Source: Geothrix sp. PMB-07 (GTDB taxonomy: Bacteria; Acidobacteriota; Holophagae; Holophagales; Holophagaceae). From it: a stretch of DNA of 64,000 bases. The position numbers and the translations under genes were made by a program. This document shows, piece after piece, positions 28,051 to 36,461 of this stretch. Below the pieces are notes generated by a model. The model had not been told where the DNA came from and did no database searches. It saw only the letters and a list, made by a program, of their open reading frames with translations. The DNA lies in contig NZ_CP132333.1 in assembly GCF_030758935.1 (NCBI RefSeq), positions 3,224,992 through 3,288,991 of the forward strand. The letters run 5' to 3'. Every line of letters starts with the position of its first letter. Position 1 is the stretch's first letter.

Positions 28051-28515
28051 TCAACCCTCCCCGCGAAGGGTCTGGAGCTTGGCCTTACCGGAGGCGGTGA
28101 TGTCCCCCGCCCGTGGGCTCGACTCCACTACGCCCATCAGGTAGGCGTAGGTGTGCTGGCAGAGGCTCACCGTCACCGCCAGCGTCTGGAGGATCTGCGC
28201 CTCTCGCTCGGCTTGGCCCTCCTCCACCTTGCGGATGATCGCCACCAGGGCCTCGATACGGGTGGCATGGCGAGCCTGTTGCTCGATGACTCCAGTGAGA
28301 GTCCGAGCGAGGGCATCAAGCCGCGGCCCAAAGGCCTCTTCCGCCATGCGCTCTCGTGCGTCGCCCAGAAGGTTCTTCAGCGCCTGCGTGCGGCTTACCC
28401 CCTGCCGCCGCGCAAGCTCCTCCAGCACGCCACTGTTCTCGGCACCCACTCGTGCATGCACCACATTGCTGGCATCGCTTCCACCCAGCACTGATCGGCT
28501 TTTCCGTTCGTTCAT
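28051..28515 (-). CDS. MobC-like relaxosome accessory protein
   Basis: A 154-residue protein beginning MNERKSRSVLGGSDAS. Its N-terminal third (VVHARVGAENSGVLEELARR, then a QGVSRTQAL segment) reads as a ribbon-helix-helix DNA-binding domain and the rest as a long helix, as in MobC/TraJ-type accessory proteins that bind the transfer origin. The open frame is longer, but ATG 28515 has CAGGAG upstream and the earlier part is Cys/Trp-rich noise. The gene is one base before the relaxase gene, the usual mobC-mobA order. Confidence 0.65.
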   Translation of the reverse strand: MNERKSRSVLGGSDASNVVHARVGAENSGVLEELARRQGVSRTQALKNLLGDARERMAEEAFGPRLDALARTLTGVIEQQARHATRIEALVAIIRKVEEGQAEREAQILQTLAVTVSLCQHTYAYLMGVVESSPRAGDITASGKAKLQTLRGEG

Positions 28516-28570
28516 GTTGCAGCTCCTGTTGCGTTCACTGCATCGCGCCACGCGAATGCACCACTCCCAA

Positions 28571-28681
28571 CCTGTCGAAAGACAGGGCGTTGCCCATCGG
28601 GCGCCACAGTCACGCGCCACGCCGAACTTGCCACCCAAAGGGTTCGATCTTTCAATCGCCTTGCATCACCCTTCGTGCAAG
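28571..28681. promoter_or_regulatory. Candidate transfer origin (oriT) region with two inverted repeats
   Basis: The 286 bp between the MobC-like gene and the AlpA-like gene hold no plausible gene. They contain the hairpin CCTGTC-GAAA-GACAGG (28571-28586) and the inverted repeat CTTGCA...TGCAAG (28660-28681). An inverted repeat just upstream of a mobC-relaxase operon is the usual place for oriT. The nick site cannot be assigned from sequence alone. Confidence 0.4.
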
Positions 28682-28801
28682 CTCAGGGTAAGAGTTCGTC
28701 GCTTCTGGTCAATCAGCCAAAAGCAATTGAACCAACCAGATACAACAAGAACCAACAGGACCCATCTGGAATTCGGCTGGCAGGAGCCTCCTGATCGTCT
28801 A

Positions 28802-29110
28802 CTACCCGCGATTCTTCTCGACAAAGGCTCGCAGCTCACTCTCAGTGAAGAGAAGGCGCCGTCCAATGCGAACTGGGGTGAGCAAACCTGATTTCAGAAG
28901 GACATAGACGGAGGACCGTGAAATCCCCAGAATCCTTCCGGCATCCCTCACTCCATAGACCATGGGCTGAATACCGTCCAAGAGCTTCGTTCCAGTGGGT
29001 TCTGGTTTTGGCTTCTCTACAGGTTTTTCGACGGGCTTCTCGACAGCCCTCGCAGTCCGACTTCCCTGAACTTCTTCGATATCAATTGTCATCGTCACCA
29101 GGTAACGCAT
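28802..29110 (-). CDS. AlpA/excisionase-like HTH protein
   Basis: A 102-residue protein. After a short N-terminus and a Lys/Pro linker (EKPVEKPVEKPKPEP at about 27-41) comes a helix-turn-helix: VYGVRDAGRILGISRSSVY then LLKSGLLTPVRIGRRLLFTE, the classic excisionase/AlpA pattern of helix-turn-helix plus a basic wing. I chose the ATG at 29110 with GGAGGAT upstream; the longer open frame has an atypical N-terminus. It lies at the head of the mobilization operon, which suggests a regulator of transfer or a recombination directionality factor. Confidence 0.75.
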   Translation of the reverse strand: MRYLVTMTIDIEEVQGSRTARAVEKPVEKPVEKPKPEPTGTKLLDGIQPMVYGVRDAGRILGISRSSVYVLLKSGLLTPVRIGRRLLFTESELRAFVEKNRG

Positions 29111-29442
29111 AGGGCATCCTCCTCGTTCCCCAGGAGTCCCACTGAAGTGTTCCTGGTGGCGAGTCAAGGTAGACCAACATCGGTTGGGTTTCAGGGGAAA
29201 TGCGGGGATCTCGGCCTTCCTCCCAGCCAAATTCTCCCCCCTCCATTCAGCCTCGCCTCATTTCCGTCATGGCAGAGCAAGAGCGGTCGCTGGAAGAGGG
29301 ACGCAAAGCGAAACGGCCTCCAAGGGGAAGGGTTCCCTCCGAGAGGCCGCCTTGGGTAATCCAACCAATCAATAGGTCATAATCACAGGCACCCGGTCCA
29401 CAGCCAACCAAGAGACCGCCCCCAGTAGAGCCGGAGAGCAGC
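29111..29442. other. Divergent intergenic region before the Mrr gene
   Basis: This 332-bp gap separates the minus-strand AlpA-like gene from the plus-strand Mrr gene, so it should contain both promoters. Short open frames of 60-70 codons overlap each other in all frames without good starts. No repeats or RNA gene were recognised. Confidence 0.4.
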
Positions 29443-30633
29443 ATGGCTGAGCCCAAAGAGTATGTCGTCCGAACTCCCCTCTTCCCGAGCTACTCGGATG
29501 TATACAAGTTGATGGACATCATGGCCGGTGCTACCACGAAGGCAGATTTCCTCGACTTTCTGAATACCATCTGGGATCAAACCGGCACACCACAGAACCC
29601 CGTTGACTGGAGCAACCCGGATGAGTGGATCGGCGAACGGCTTACCGGGTCAGCCCGGAAACTGGCACAGCGAATCTGGGATGAAAGCTCTAATACTGTG
29701 AATCCGCGCCATGTGTATGGCGCTTATCTCTTCATCAATACCTATGACCTGCTCAGTCCAGACACAAGCGGGATTTATCGGCTTTCCAAGATTGGGGCCG
29801 CATTTAAGGCGAATGATCCTACTGTCGTTCGAAAATTGGACGAGGCAGAGGGCCTCCCCAAACTCCTAACCATCCTGGCCGCTCATTCACCAGCCAAGCG
29901 TGGGGACTTGCTCGATGAATGGGGCGAGTTCCTGCTTGCAAACTCTAAATTCGGGACACCCTCGACCATAAAAGACACCCTGCGCCGAAGAATCCAGAAC
30001 CTAGTCAAGCGTGGCTACATTAGTCGCGAAGGCAATACCTACACGATCACTGATAAGGGCATAGCCTACGCCACCGACACCACTACCCCTGCCGCCCAAC
30101 AACCTCACCATCTGGTGCTGAGCTCGATAAAGCAATATAACGACGCGCAGAGCAAGGCCCTGCGTGAACGGCTCGGCAAGATGAACCCCTACCGTTTCGA
30201 GGGTCTAATCAAGGATCTGCTGGAGGCGATGGACTACGAAGATGTGGTGGTCACAAAGCAGAGTGGTGACAAGGGTATTGACGTGGTGGCGCACTTCCAG
30301 TTCGGCATCACCCAGATCAAGGAGGTGGTACAGGTCAAACGCCAGCAGGGTTCGATCACCCGCCCTATCATCGACCAGCTGCGCGGCGCTTTGCCCTATC
30401 ACCAGGCCATCCGCGGCACCGTCATAACCCTGGGACGTTTTGCCAAGGGCTGCGAGGATGCAGCCCTATTCCCTGGCGCCGCACCAATCACTCTTATTGA
30501 TGGCGACAAGCTCATGGAGTTGCTTCTGAAGCATGGCGTCGGCGTGAAGAAGCGGCCCCAAACGTTGATCGAAATTGATGAAACCTATTTCGCCGCCATT
30601 GAGAACGAGGCGGATATCGACGCCGCCGAGTAG
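29443..30633 (+). CDS. mrr: Mrr-type restriction endonuclease
   Basis: A 396-residue protein. The C-terminal nuclease domain has FEGLIKDLLEAMDYEDV (Glu253), GDKGIDVVAHF (Asp280) and VQVKRQ (Gln297-Lys299), giving the D-(Q)xK site of the Mrr branch of PD-(D/E)xK nucleases. The middle section (about 140-205) is a winged helix (TIKDTLRRRIQNLVKRGYI then GNTYTITDKG), like the Mrr N-terminal domain. An additional N-terminal domain (1-130) is unassigned. Mrr enzymes cut methylated DNA (type IV restriction). ATG 29443 has AGAGCAGC upstream. The gene is on the opposite strand to the mobilization operon and looks like independent cargo. Confidence 0.85.
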   Translation: MAEPKEYVVRTPLFPSYSDVYKLMDIMAGATTKADFLDFLNTIWDQTGTPQNPVDWSNPDEWIGERLTGSARKLAQRIWDESSNTVNPRHVYGAYLFINTYDLLSPDTSGIYRLSKIGAAFKANDPTVVRKLDEAEGLPKLLTILAAHSPAKRGDLLDEWGEFLLANSKFGTPSTIKDTLRRRIQNLVKRGYISREGNTYTITDKGIAYATDTTTPAAQQPHHLVLSSIKQYNDAQSKALRERLGKMNPYRFEGLIKDLLEAMDYEDVVVTKQSGDKGIDVVAHFQFGITQIKEVVQVKRQQGSITRPIIDQLRGALPYHQAIRGTVITLGRFAKGCEDAALFPGAAPITLIDGDKLMELLLKHGVGVKKRPQTLIEIDETYFAAIENEADIDAAE

Positions 30634-30809
30634 CCTAGCCCCTTCATCCCGGGATTTTGGTGAGAGTGGGGGGGTTCAGGCCTTCCTGAAAGTGCGTTTC
30701 CCCTCCCCCCATAGGCTGTCTTCAGCCCTGCCCCATACCTTCCTGCTGAGGGGCAAGAGTGCTCATGTGGTCATCACCATTTCTCTTGGTAAGCCACTCC
30801 ATAGACTCT

Positions 30810-32315
30810 TCAGGACCCTGCTAAGGCCTCATTCTGGTCATGCGTTTCTCTCTCCTCATCAGGAAGGGTTCGCAGGTGTTTTTTCAATGAGGCGGAGGCT
30901 CTCAGAAATACCATTGCGAGCCTCTCAGGATCTTTGGTCGTTCGTAGACACCGAAGCAGGATTTCGTTCTCCGCCTTGGTCCAGGGTTCCCAGGCTCTTC
31001 GATAACTCTTACGTACTGTCCTCTGTTCCTCCTTTAATACAGTATCAGGTCTCATTAGTGGGCAGTTCACGAACCCCTTGCGCGTCTCTTCCAAAAGCGT
31101 CTCCCCTTCAATCCGATCGGGCACGGCAGGGACAATTCGCACTGAAGCCCACGACTCGAAGTCAGGGTTCAACATGTCCGCAAGCAGGTCTGGAGCAGGC
31201 TTCATGTCTGTGCTTGCTAAGGACCCAAACAATTCATACTCTCGGACGCTTGCAGGCCAACCTTCCACGAATACGCCCAGAAGTACACATGCCCCGGATT
31301 TTGGAGTGACCGAGATCCCTAGCTCCATCAGACGATCGAACATTCGCATCCGATCATCGTTACGGGAGATTGGCTCCATCTCCGTTAGTAGCTTAGATGA
31401 GGGCGGATGGGTGAGGAATGGAACGATCAGAAATTTTAACTGCTTTCGGAGGAGCTTTGGAAACCGCGATTTTGAAAGTATTCCGAAGCAGGAGAGCTGC
31501 TCGGAGATCCTTCGAACCCGGGTTAGTTGTGTGCCCTGGAGGACGCGGGCTACAAACGTATACGTCGGGTAAGGCAGGATGGTCCTGATTTCGGCAATGT
31601 AGGCTCCCATCTTTTCTGGGGTAAGCAGCGCCTCTAATTCCGGTTCGACCAGGTCTTCCAATGAGCCATTTCGATTGAGCGCATCGGATGAATCGCTGGT
31701 TACGCCGACCTCAATCTCGCATTCCTCTAATTCCGTGTCCTCACCAATAGCTTCTGCGGATTCTGGGGCTCCATTGATCAATTCGATAGCCAGCTCTCGA
31801 AGGTTCTCTGGCAAATCTAGATTTCGGAACTCCGGCCAAGCGGTGATGGCGTCTACAAGCTCCAACCCAGCTTCCCAGGGGTCTCGGAATAGCTCCGTTG
31901 CGCTGAATCGATAGATTCGATAGCCCAATCGTTGGAGTTCTCGTTCCCGTCTTCGCTCATATTCAAATTGTTTCGAATTACGATCGTGATAGCTGAATCC
32001 ATCGCATTCGATAATGACTTTGGCACCGGTTTCTTTTTGAATCACCACGAAATCCGGTTTGTATTTTACAGACCCACAGACTCGCTCAACTTCGATGGGC
32101 TGCTGTTGCAAGATCTGGAGATTGCCATGGAAGACCTCCTTCCAGAGGAGGATCCGAATCACAAAGGCCAGGAGTTCTTCGGGCGGCGAATCCCCCGTTG
32201 CGAATTCTTCAAAAATTCGAGGAAGCCAAAATCGAGAAAAGAACTGGGCCCCTTGGTCGAATAGGTCCTTCTTCAGGACCTCCAATCGGGTCCCAGAACC
32301 AGCTATATTGCTCAC
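30810..32315 (-). CDS. Orphan protein with N-terminal DUF559/Vsr-like endonuclease fold
   Basis: A 501-residue protein. The N-terminal 150 residues carry KPDFVVI (Asp88), KVIIECDGFSYHDRN (Glu103, Asp105) and a RRRERELQRLGYRIYRFSATE helix, which is the arrangement of DUF559/Vsr-type PD-(D/E)xK nucleases. The remaining 350 residues are not recognised; an acidic stretch lies at about 185-215, then helical segments and a Trp-containing block near 445-455. Translation starts at a GTG (32315) behind GGGG. It converges on mrr with a 176-bp gap. It could be a stand-alone defence nuclease; no known system name can be attached. Confidence 0.65.
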   Translation of the reverse strand: MSNIAGSGTRLEVLKKDLFDQGAQFFSRFWLPRIFEEFATGDSPPEELLAFVIRILLWKEVFHGNLQILQQQPIEVERVCGSVKYKPDFVVIQKETGAKVIIECDGFSYHDRNSKQFEYERRRERELQRLGYRIYRFSATELFRDPWEAGLELVDAITAWPEFRNLDLPENLRELAIELINGAPESAEAIGEDTELEECEIEVGVTSDSSDALNRNGSLEDLVEPELEALLTPEKMGAYIAEIRTILPYPTYTFVARVLQGTQLTRVRRISEQLSCFGILSKSRFPKLLRKQLKFLIVPFLTHPPSSKLLTEMEPISRNDDRMRMFDRLMELGISVTPKSGACVLLGVFVEGWPASVREYELFGSLASTDMKPAPDLLADMLNPDFESWASVRIVPAVPDRIEGETLLEETRKGFVNCPLMRPDTVLKEEQRTVRKSYRRAWEPWTKAENEILLRCLRTTKDPERLAMVFLRASASLKKHLRTLPDEERETHDQNEALAGS

Positions 32316-32497
32316 CGAAACCCCTAAATCGTTCCTATCGATTTATTTGAAGCTGAAGATGAGTGCACATCATCACGACTTCCTAAGCACTTGCGACATA
32401 TGGAGCCCACTCCGAGATGTGGGGTTTGGTTGGTATTTAGGGTTATTTGATGCTCCTTTCGCTCAATGTTTCGCCCTTTCAAGACCGTTCATTAATT

Positions 32498-32526
32498 ATA
32501 TATGTTCACAATTCGTGAACATATAT
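32498..32526. promoter_or_regulatory. Perfect palindrome upstream of the AbiE-type toxin-antitoxin
   Basis: Arms ATATATGTTCAC (32498-32509) and GTGAACATATAT (32515-32526) are perfect complements around a 5-nt spacer. A further GTTCAC lies at about 32587. The whole 305-bp gap (32316-32620) is AT-rich and otherwise empty. The antitoxin encoded just downstream has a winged-helix domain and related antitoxins repress their own promoter, so this is a likely operator. The link is inference. Confidence 0.6.
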
Positions 32527-32620
32527 TTTTTTTGAACAAACCCTTGACCAATTCCCGTTTCAACGCGATGTTCATTATTGAATTACGTTCACGGATCAAG
32601 GACATCGCAAGGGATTGAAC

Positions 32621-33631
32621 ATGATCATTCATCGAGAAGTTGAGCTGATAGATGCCGCCCTGGCGCGATTCGAGGCTCAGACCGGACTCCAGGCCATCCG
32701 TGAACCGATTGAAGACCACCTAGGCCCGGATGGGCGAGTCAGGATCATCGACGGTCCTCGCCAATGGGTCTTCGACGTGGAGTGCAAGAACCGGGTGGAC
32801 CGACTGGCCATGCTCCACGGCGTACAAGCTCAAATCCAGGGATTCGCGAACGCGGGCCTGCTCATGGTTCCTTACCTGGCCCCCGAGTTGGCCCGGCAGT
32901 GCCAGAGCATCGGGTTGCCCTTCATGGACGCCGCCGGGAATGCCTTCCTCAAAAGGGAGGGCCTCTACGCCCTGGTGACAGGACAAAAACCCGACAAGGC
33001 GCTGCTGCGGCCCGAGAAGCCCATGCGCGCTTTCGATCGGACTGGCCTTAGGGTGGTCTTCGCTCTCCTGGCAGCCCCCAAGCTAGTGCAAGCCCCCTAT
33101 CGAGACCTGGCCAAAGCGGCGGGCGTGGCGCTGGGAACGGTGGGCTGGATCCTGACGGATCTCCGGGAACATGGCTTCCTGGTGGACATCGTGGGCGAGC
33201 GCCGCTGGATCGACCGTCAGCGCGTCATCCAAGCCTGGACGACCAACTACCCCCTTCGCCTGCGCGAACGCCTGCGCGTTCGCCGCTTTGCAGCCAAGGA
33301 CGACACCTGGTGGGAGAACGCAAACCCAGGGGCCTTCGGTGGCTTCTGGGGAGGGGAGATAGCCGCGGCCAAGCTGCATGGCGATCTGATCCCCAAGACC
33401 GTCACGATCTACCTTCCCGAGGACCGGAAGGATTTCCTGGCGAAACATCGGCTCCGAGCGGATCCCCAGGGTCTCATCGAAGTGCTGGATGTCTTCTGGG
33501 ACTTCCCCCCTGCACCGGAAATCCCCGAAGGCATCGCGCCCCCGCTATTGGTCTATACGGACCTCCTGACCATCGGAGATCCTCGCACCCTGGAGGAAGC
33601 CCGGAGGATCCATGACCACTACCTGGCTTGA
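32621..33631 (+). CDS. AbiEi-type antitoxin/transcriptional regulator
   Basis: A 336-residue protein. The N-terminal half has a nuclease-like fold (FDVECKNRVDRLAMLHGVQAQ) without a clear full catalytic set. A winged helix follows at about 145-195 (YRDLAKAAGVALGTVGWILTDLREHGFL), and then the C-terminal domain of AbiEi-like antitoxins (PGAFGGFWGGEIAAAKLHGDLIP). The partner downstream is a nucleotidyltransferase-like toxin, overlapping by 20 nt. In such type IV pairs the antitoxin acts against the toxin and represses the operon. I chose the ATG at 32621, with AAGGG 7 nt upstream; a TTG two codons earlier has poor spacing. Confidence 0.78.
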   Translation: MIIHREVELIDAALARFEAQTGLQAIREPIEDHLGPDGRVRIIDGPRQWVFDVECKNRVDRLAMLHGVQAQIQGFANAGLLMVPYLAPELARQCQSIGLPFMDAAGNAFLKREGLYALVTGQKPDKALLRPEKPMRAFDRTGLRVVFALLAAPKLVQAPYRDLAKAAGVALGTVGWILTDLREHGFLVDIVGERRWIDRQRVIQAWTTNYPLRLRERLRVRRFAAKDDTWWENANPGAFGGFWGGEIAAAKLHGDLIPKTVTIYLPEDRKDFLAKHRLRADPQGLIEVLDVFWDFPPAPEIPEGIAPPLLVYTDLLTIGDPRTLEEARRIHDHYLA

Positions 33632-34484
33632 CCTCAAGCGCCCCTTGGACCTGCGTCTGGACCGATTGCTGCGGGACCTGGACGATCTCTTCCGGAGCCG
33701 AGGTATCGACTACCTGCTCACGGGCGGAATGGCCCGCGAGATCCTGTTGTATTACGGCCACGGCTGCGCGACGGGCCGCGCCACCAAAGACGTGGACTTC
33801 GGCGTCACCCTGTCCTCCTGGGAAGACTACGAGACCTTGCGCTCAGCCCTGGTGGGCACAGGAACCTTCCGGCCCGACCCCAAAGAAACCCAGCGAATGA
33901 TCCATCGGGATCCCGGTACGGGACTCGAAACCAAAGTGGATCTCGTGCCCTTCGGCGCCATCGCCGGACCCGATGGAGCCCTGGCTTGGCCTCCTGATGG
34001 CAGCCATTTGATGCGCGTCCTGGGCTACCCCCAGGCACTCGCATCCGCCATTCATCTTCGTCTGGACGAAACAAAATGGGTGCCCCTGGCCTCAGGTCCA
34101 GGGCTGGCCTGCATGAAGCTGGTCGCCTGGATGGACCGGGGCGACGCCAGGTTGGGCCGCGATGCTGTGGACTTCATGGAACTCCTCCACCAGTATTCCC
34201 ACGTGCTCACCGACCAGGAACTGTACGACAGCCATCCGGATGCCATGGATCGCTATGATTTCAGGGCAGAACCCGCCGCCGCCTTCATCCTTGGCAAGCA
34301 GGTGGCACATCTCGCAGACGACCGGCTGCGCGACGTGATCAGCGAAGCGCTGGAACCGCCGTCCATGCAGAAGATGCTGGACTACTTCCTGCGGGAACGA
34401 GACTCCCAGGATTCCAGTGCCCGTCTGGAAGAAGCCGCACGCCTACTAGAGGCCTTCAAGACTGGATGGAAAAGCATAGAATAG
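33612..34484 (+). CDS. AbiEii-type nucleotidyltransferase toxin
   Basis: A 290-residue protein with a nucleotidyltransferase core: YLLTGGMAREILL (GG motif, about 36-48) and TKDVDFGVTL (two metal-binding acidic residues, about 59-68). A third acidic residue is probably in KVDLVPFG. The pattern matches AbiEii/MenT-type toxins, which add nucleotides to tRNA and stop growth or phage multiplication. The start lies inside the antitoxin gene (20-nt overlap). The antitoxin-first order is typical. Confidence 0.78.
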   Translation: MTTTWLDLKRPLDLRLDRLLRDLDDLFRSRGIDYLLTGGMAREILLYYGHGCATGRATKDVDFGVTLSSWEDYETLRSALVGTGTFRPDPKETQRMIHRDPGTGLETKVDLVPFGAIAGPDGALAWPPDGSHLMRVLGYPQALASAIHLRLDETKWVPLASGPGLACMKLVAWMDRGDARLGRDAVDFMELLHQYSHVLTDQELYDSHPDAMDRYDFRAEPAAAFILGKQVAHLADDRLRDVISEALEPPSMQKMLDYFLRERDSQDSSARLEEAARLLEAFKTGWKSIE

Positions 34485-34542
34485 ACTCCTCCAGATCGAT
34501 CCCAACCTCATCCTTCTCATGTTTTCCAACCTAGGAGCCACA

Positions 34543-34962
34543 ATGCAGGAACCTTTTGGTATCGACAAAAGCATCAGCTTTAATGATTTCCAAATAGCAG
34601 CTACGACCTTGCAGAAGGATCTTGTATCGGGGCGGGAACTACAAATCGAAACTCTTTGGCTCTTCGCCAGTGCATTGGCCAAGCACGGTCTTACGAGCCC
34701 TGCAGGTTGGCTCGATCTAGGCCATCAAATCCTCACAGAGTTTGGCTGGCCCAACGCCGGGATCATCCTTCAGGGAATCATGGAATCTGGCGATCCGGAC
34801 TTCTTCCGCAACGCAATTTCAACCCTGAAGAAAAAAGGAACTCCTTTCATCTCGGAATACATCGGTCGACAGCGTGTCTCTGAACTTCACGCCCAAAATA
34901 AGATCACTGATACGATCCAAGATTTGTACAACCAAGCGGGTCGTGGCATTGAATGGGCATAG
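34543..34962 (+). CDS. Hypothetical protein downstream of the toxin-antitoxin pair
   Basis: A 139-residue soluble protein with no known motif. It is mostly helical and reads WLDLGHQILTEFGWPNAGII in the middle; there is no signal peptide or membrane helix. I chose the ATG at 34543 because CTAGGAG precedes it; an in-frame ATG at 34519 has no ribosome site. It lies 58 bp after the toxin gene in the same direction, so it may be co-transcribed. Whether it belongs to the toxin-antitoxin function is unknown. Confidence 0.55.
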   Translation: MQEPFGIDKSISFNDFQIAATTLQKDLVSGRELQIETLWLFASALAKHGLTSPAGWLDLGHQILTEFGWPNAGIILQGIMESGDPDFFRNAISTLKKKGTPFISEYIGRQRVSELHAQNKITDTIQDLYNQAGRGIEWA

Positions 34963-35015
34963 TCCATCTAAGCACCAGTCCTTCGGAGTCGTTCAGAATA
35001 GCCCTTGGGACTGAC

Positions 35016-36296
35016 TCATTCTGACAAACGCAACAGCGGCGATAGCTGGCGGATCGTGTCCGTGACGTACTTCTTCGCCAAGTGGCCGTAGTGCTTGTCC
35101 ACCATACGCGTACCCTTGTGGCCAAGCTGCTCAGCCACCACGGCCAACGGCACGCCAGCCATGATCAGCGTTGAAGCATAGGTATGCCTCAGTTCGTGGA
35201 AGGAGAGACCGTCTTCGATCCCAGCGTCCTTAACCGCCTGGTTCATTGGTCGAACCTGGTGGCCGCGCTTCCATTCCTCGCCCCCTTCCGTCAGGAACAT
35301 GCGCTCGGACTTCTTCCGGCCTTCCACGATGTCCTTGAAAAAGGCAATGCCCTCATCGCTGAGCGCAATGTAGCGACTCTCTTCTGACTTCGTTTCGGAA
35401 GTCACGAAAACCTGCCCGGTGCGCTCATGGAAATCTCGAACATGCATGAGTCGGGACAACTCGCCGTAGCGCGCCCCTGTGAACAGCGCCGCCTGGACAA
35501 GTTTCTTGAAATAAGGCGGGCAGACGTTCACCAGCGTCTTCTGGTCATCGACAGACAGGAACCGAAGCCGGGCGCTATCGGCCTTCCTGAACGGTTTGAC
35601 CATCCGCCAAGCCGTATTCGGACAACTCACTCTCTCCATTTCCAAGGCCTTGTTCAGAGCCGCTTTCAACACTGTCAGGATTCGGTTGGCGGTACTTCTC
35701 CGGCGGCGCTTGGCCTCAAAATCGTCAGGCAATTCCCGGAACCGCTGCTCAGCGCTTTTGGCGGTGCGCAGTCTCGCGGGCGTATCTGCGAGATCCTCGA
35801 ACCACTCCTGGATTAGTGACCTTGTAAGCTTCTCAACCAAGTGGTCGCCGAAAGCGGGAAGGATGTGGGCATTGATCACGCGGAGCGTGTCCTTGCTGGC
35901 ACGGCCACCGGCCTTCTCGTAGCTGCTCATGTAGTCCGCCATGCATTTGCGCACGGTGTACGGCTCTTTCGGAGCCCCTGAGGCTGGAGCAGCAAGCGCC
36001 TCTGCCTCGGCCTTACGCCATGCCAAAGCAGCTTCCTTCGCCTCGCCGTAGGTCAGGGTCTTGATATGTGCCGGAGCCCCGCTGTCATCGGCAAAGCCGA
36101 TGTCCTTCTGCTTCCGGGGTGGCTTGGCCTCGGGGAGGTAGTACTTGGCGTACCAAACCCCACCGCGCTTTCCCCGGCGATACCCAAGGGCGCATCCCTC
36201 CTCGATCACCTCCCAGTAGGGCTCATGGCGCGGCTTGCAGTTCTTTGCCCGAGCCGTGGGGGTGTCCATCTTGGGGGTGGCTTGTCTCTTGGCCAT
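35016..36296 (-). CDS. int: Tyrosine integrase of the tRNA-Glu element
   Basis: A 426-residue site-specific recombinase (counted from the ATG at 36296, which has AGAGGA upstream; a longer frame begins 7 codons earlier with poor spacing). Catalytic residues in order: Arg in TGARYGEL (R276), His-Arg in HELRHTY (H367, R370), His in QLGHKG (H393) and the nucleophile Tyr in HYGH (Y403). The N-terminal part has a lysine/arginine-rich arm-binding segment (GKRGGVWYAKYYLP) and a SAM-like core-binding domain. The gene starts 35 bp from a pair of arm-site-like repeats and 166 bp from the right attachment repeat, so it is the integrase of this element. Confidence 0.95.
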   Translation of the reverse strand: MAKRQATPKMDTPTARAKNCKPRHEPYWEVIEEGCALGYRRGKRGGVWYAKYYLPEAKPPRKQKDIGFADDSGAPAHIKTLTYGEAKEAALAWRKAEAEALAAPASGAPKEPYTVRKCMADYMSSYEKAGGRASKDTLRVINAHILPAFGDHLVEKLTRSLIQEWFEDLADTPARLRTAKSAEQRFRELPDDFEAKRRRRSTANRILTVLKAALNKALEMERVSCPNTAWRMVKPFRKADSARLRFLSVDDQKTLVNVCPPYFKKLVQAALFTGARYGELSRLMHVRDFHERTGQVFVTSETKSEESRYIALSDEGIAFFKDIVEGRKKSERMFLTEGGEEWKRGHQVRPMNQAVKDAGIEDGLSFHELRHTYASTLIMAGVPLAVVAEQLGHKGTRMVDKHYGHLAKKYVTDTIRQLSPLLRLSE

Positions 36297-36330
36297 GGTC
36301 ATCCTCTGGGTGACCATCCTGCCAGAGAAT

Positions 36331-36350
36331 TTACTGCAAACTTACTGCAA
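36331..36350 (+). repeat. Right pair of TTACTGCAA repeats, candidate integrase arm sites
   Basis: TTACTGCAA at 36331-36339 and 36342-36350, 11 nt apart, matching the pair at 9020/9032 at the other end. They lie between the integrase start and attR, so integrase binding here could also repress its own promoter. Confidence 0.65.
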
Positions 36351-36461
36351 ACCGATATTGAGCCTTCAGGGGCCGCCCAGAACCATCCTGATTATTTGTT
36401 TCTTGTTTTTCATATATTTACAAAATTGCTCACAAATCCAGGAAGGGTCAGAAAGGGTCAT

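Noticed and set aside
26541-28100. 519-codon plus-strand frame
   Set aside because: Antisense to the relaxase gene; low-complexity His/Gly/Pro content.
24643-28515. Complete conjugative (ICE) transfer region
   Set aside because: Only relaxase, accessory and coupling protein are present; no VirB4 or channel genes were seen in the element.
9020-36350. CRISPR-like repeats
   Set aside because: The only short direct repeats are two pairs of a 9-mer at the element ends; there is no spaced array anywhere in the window.
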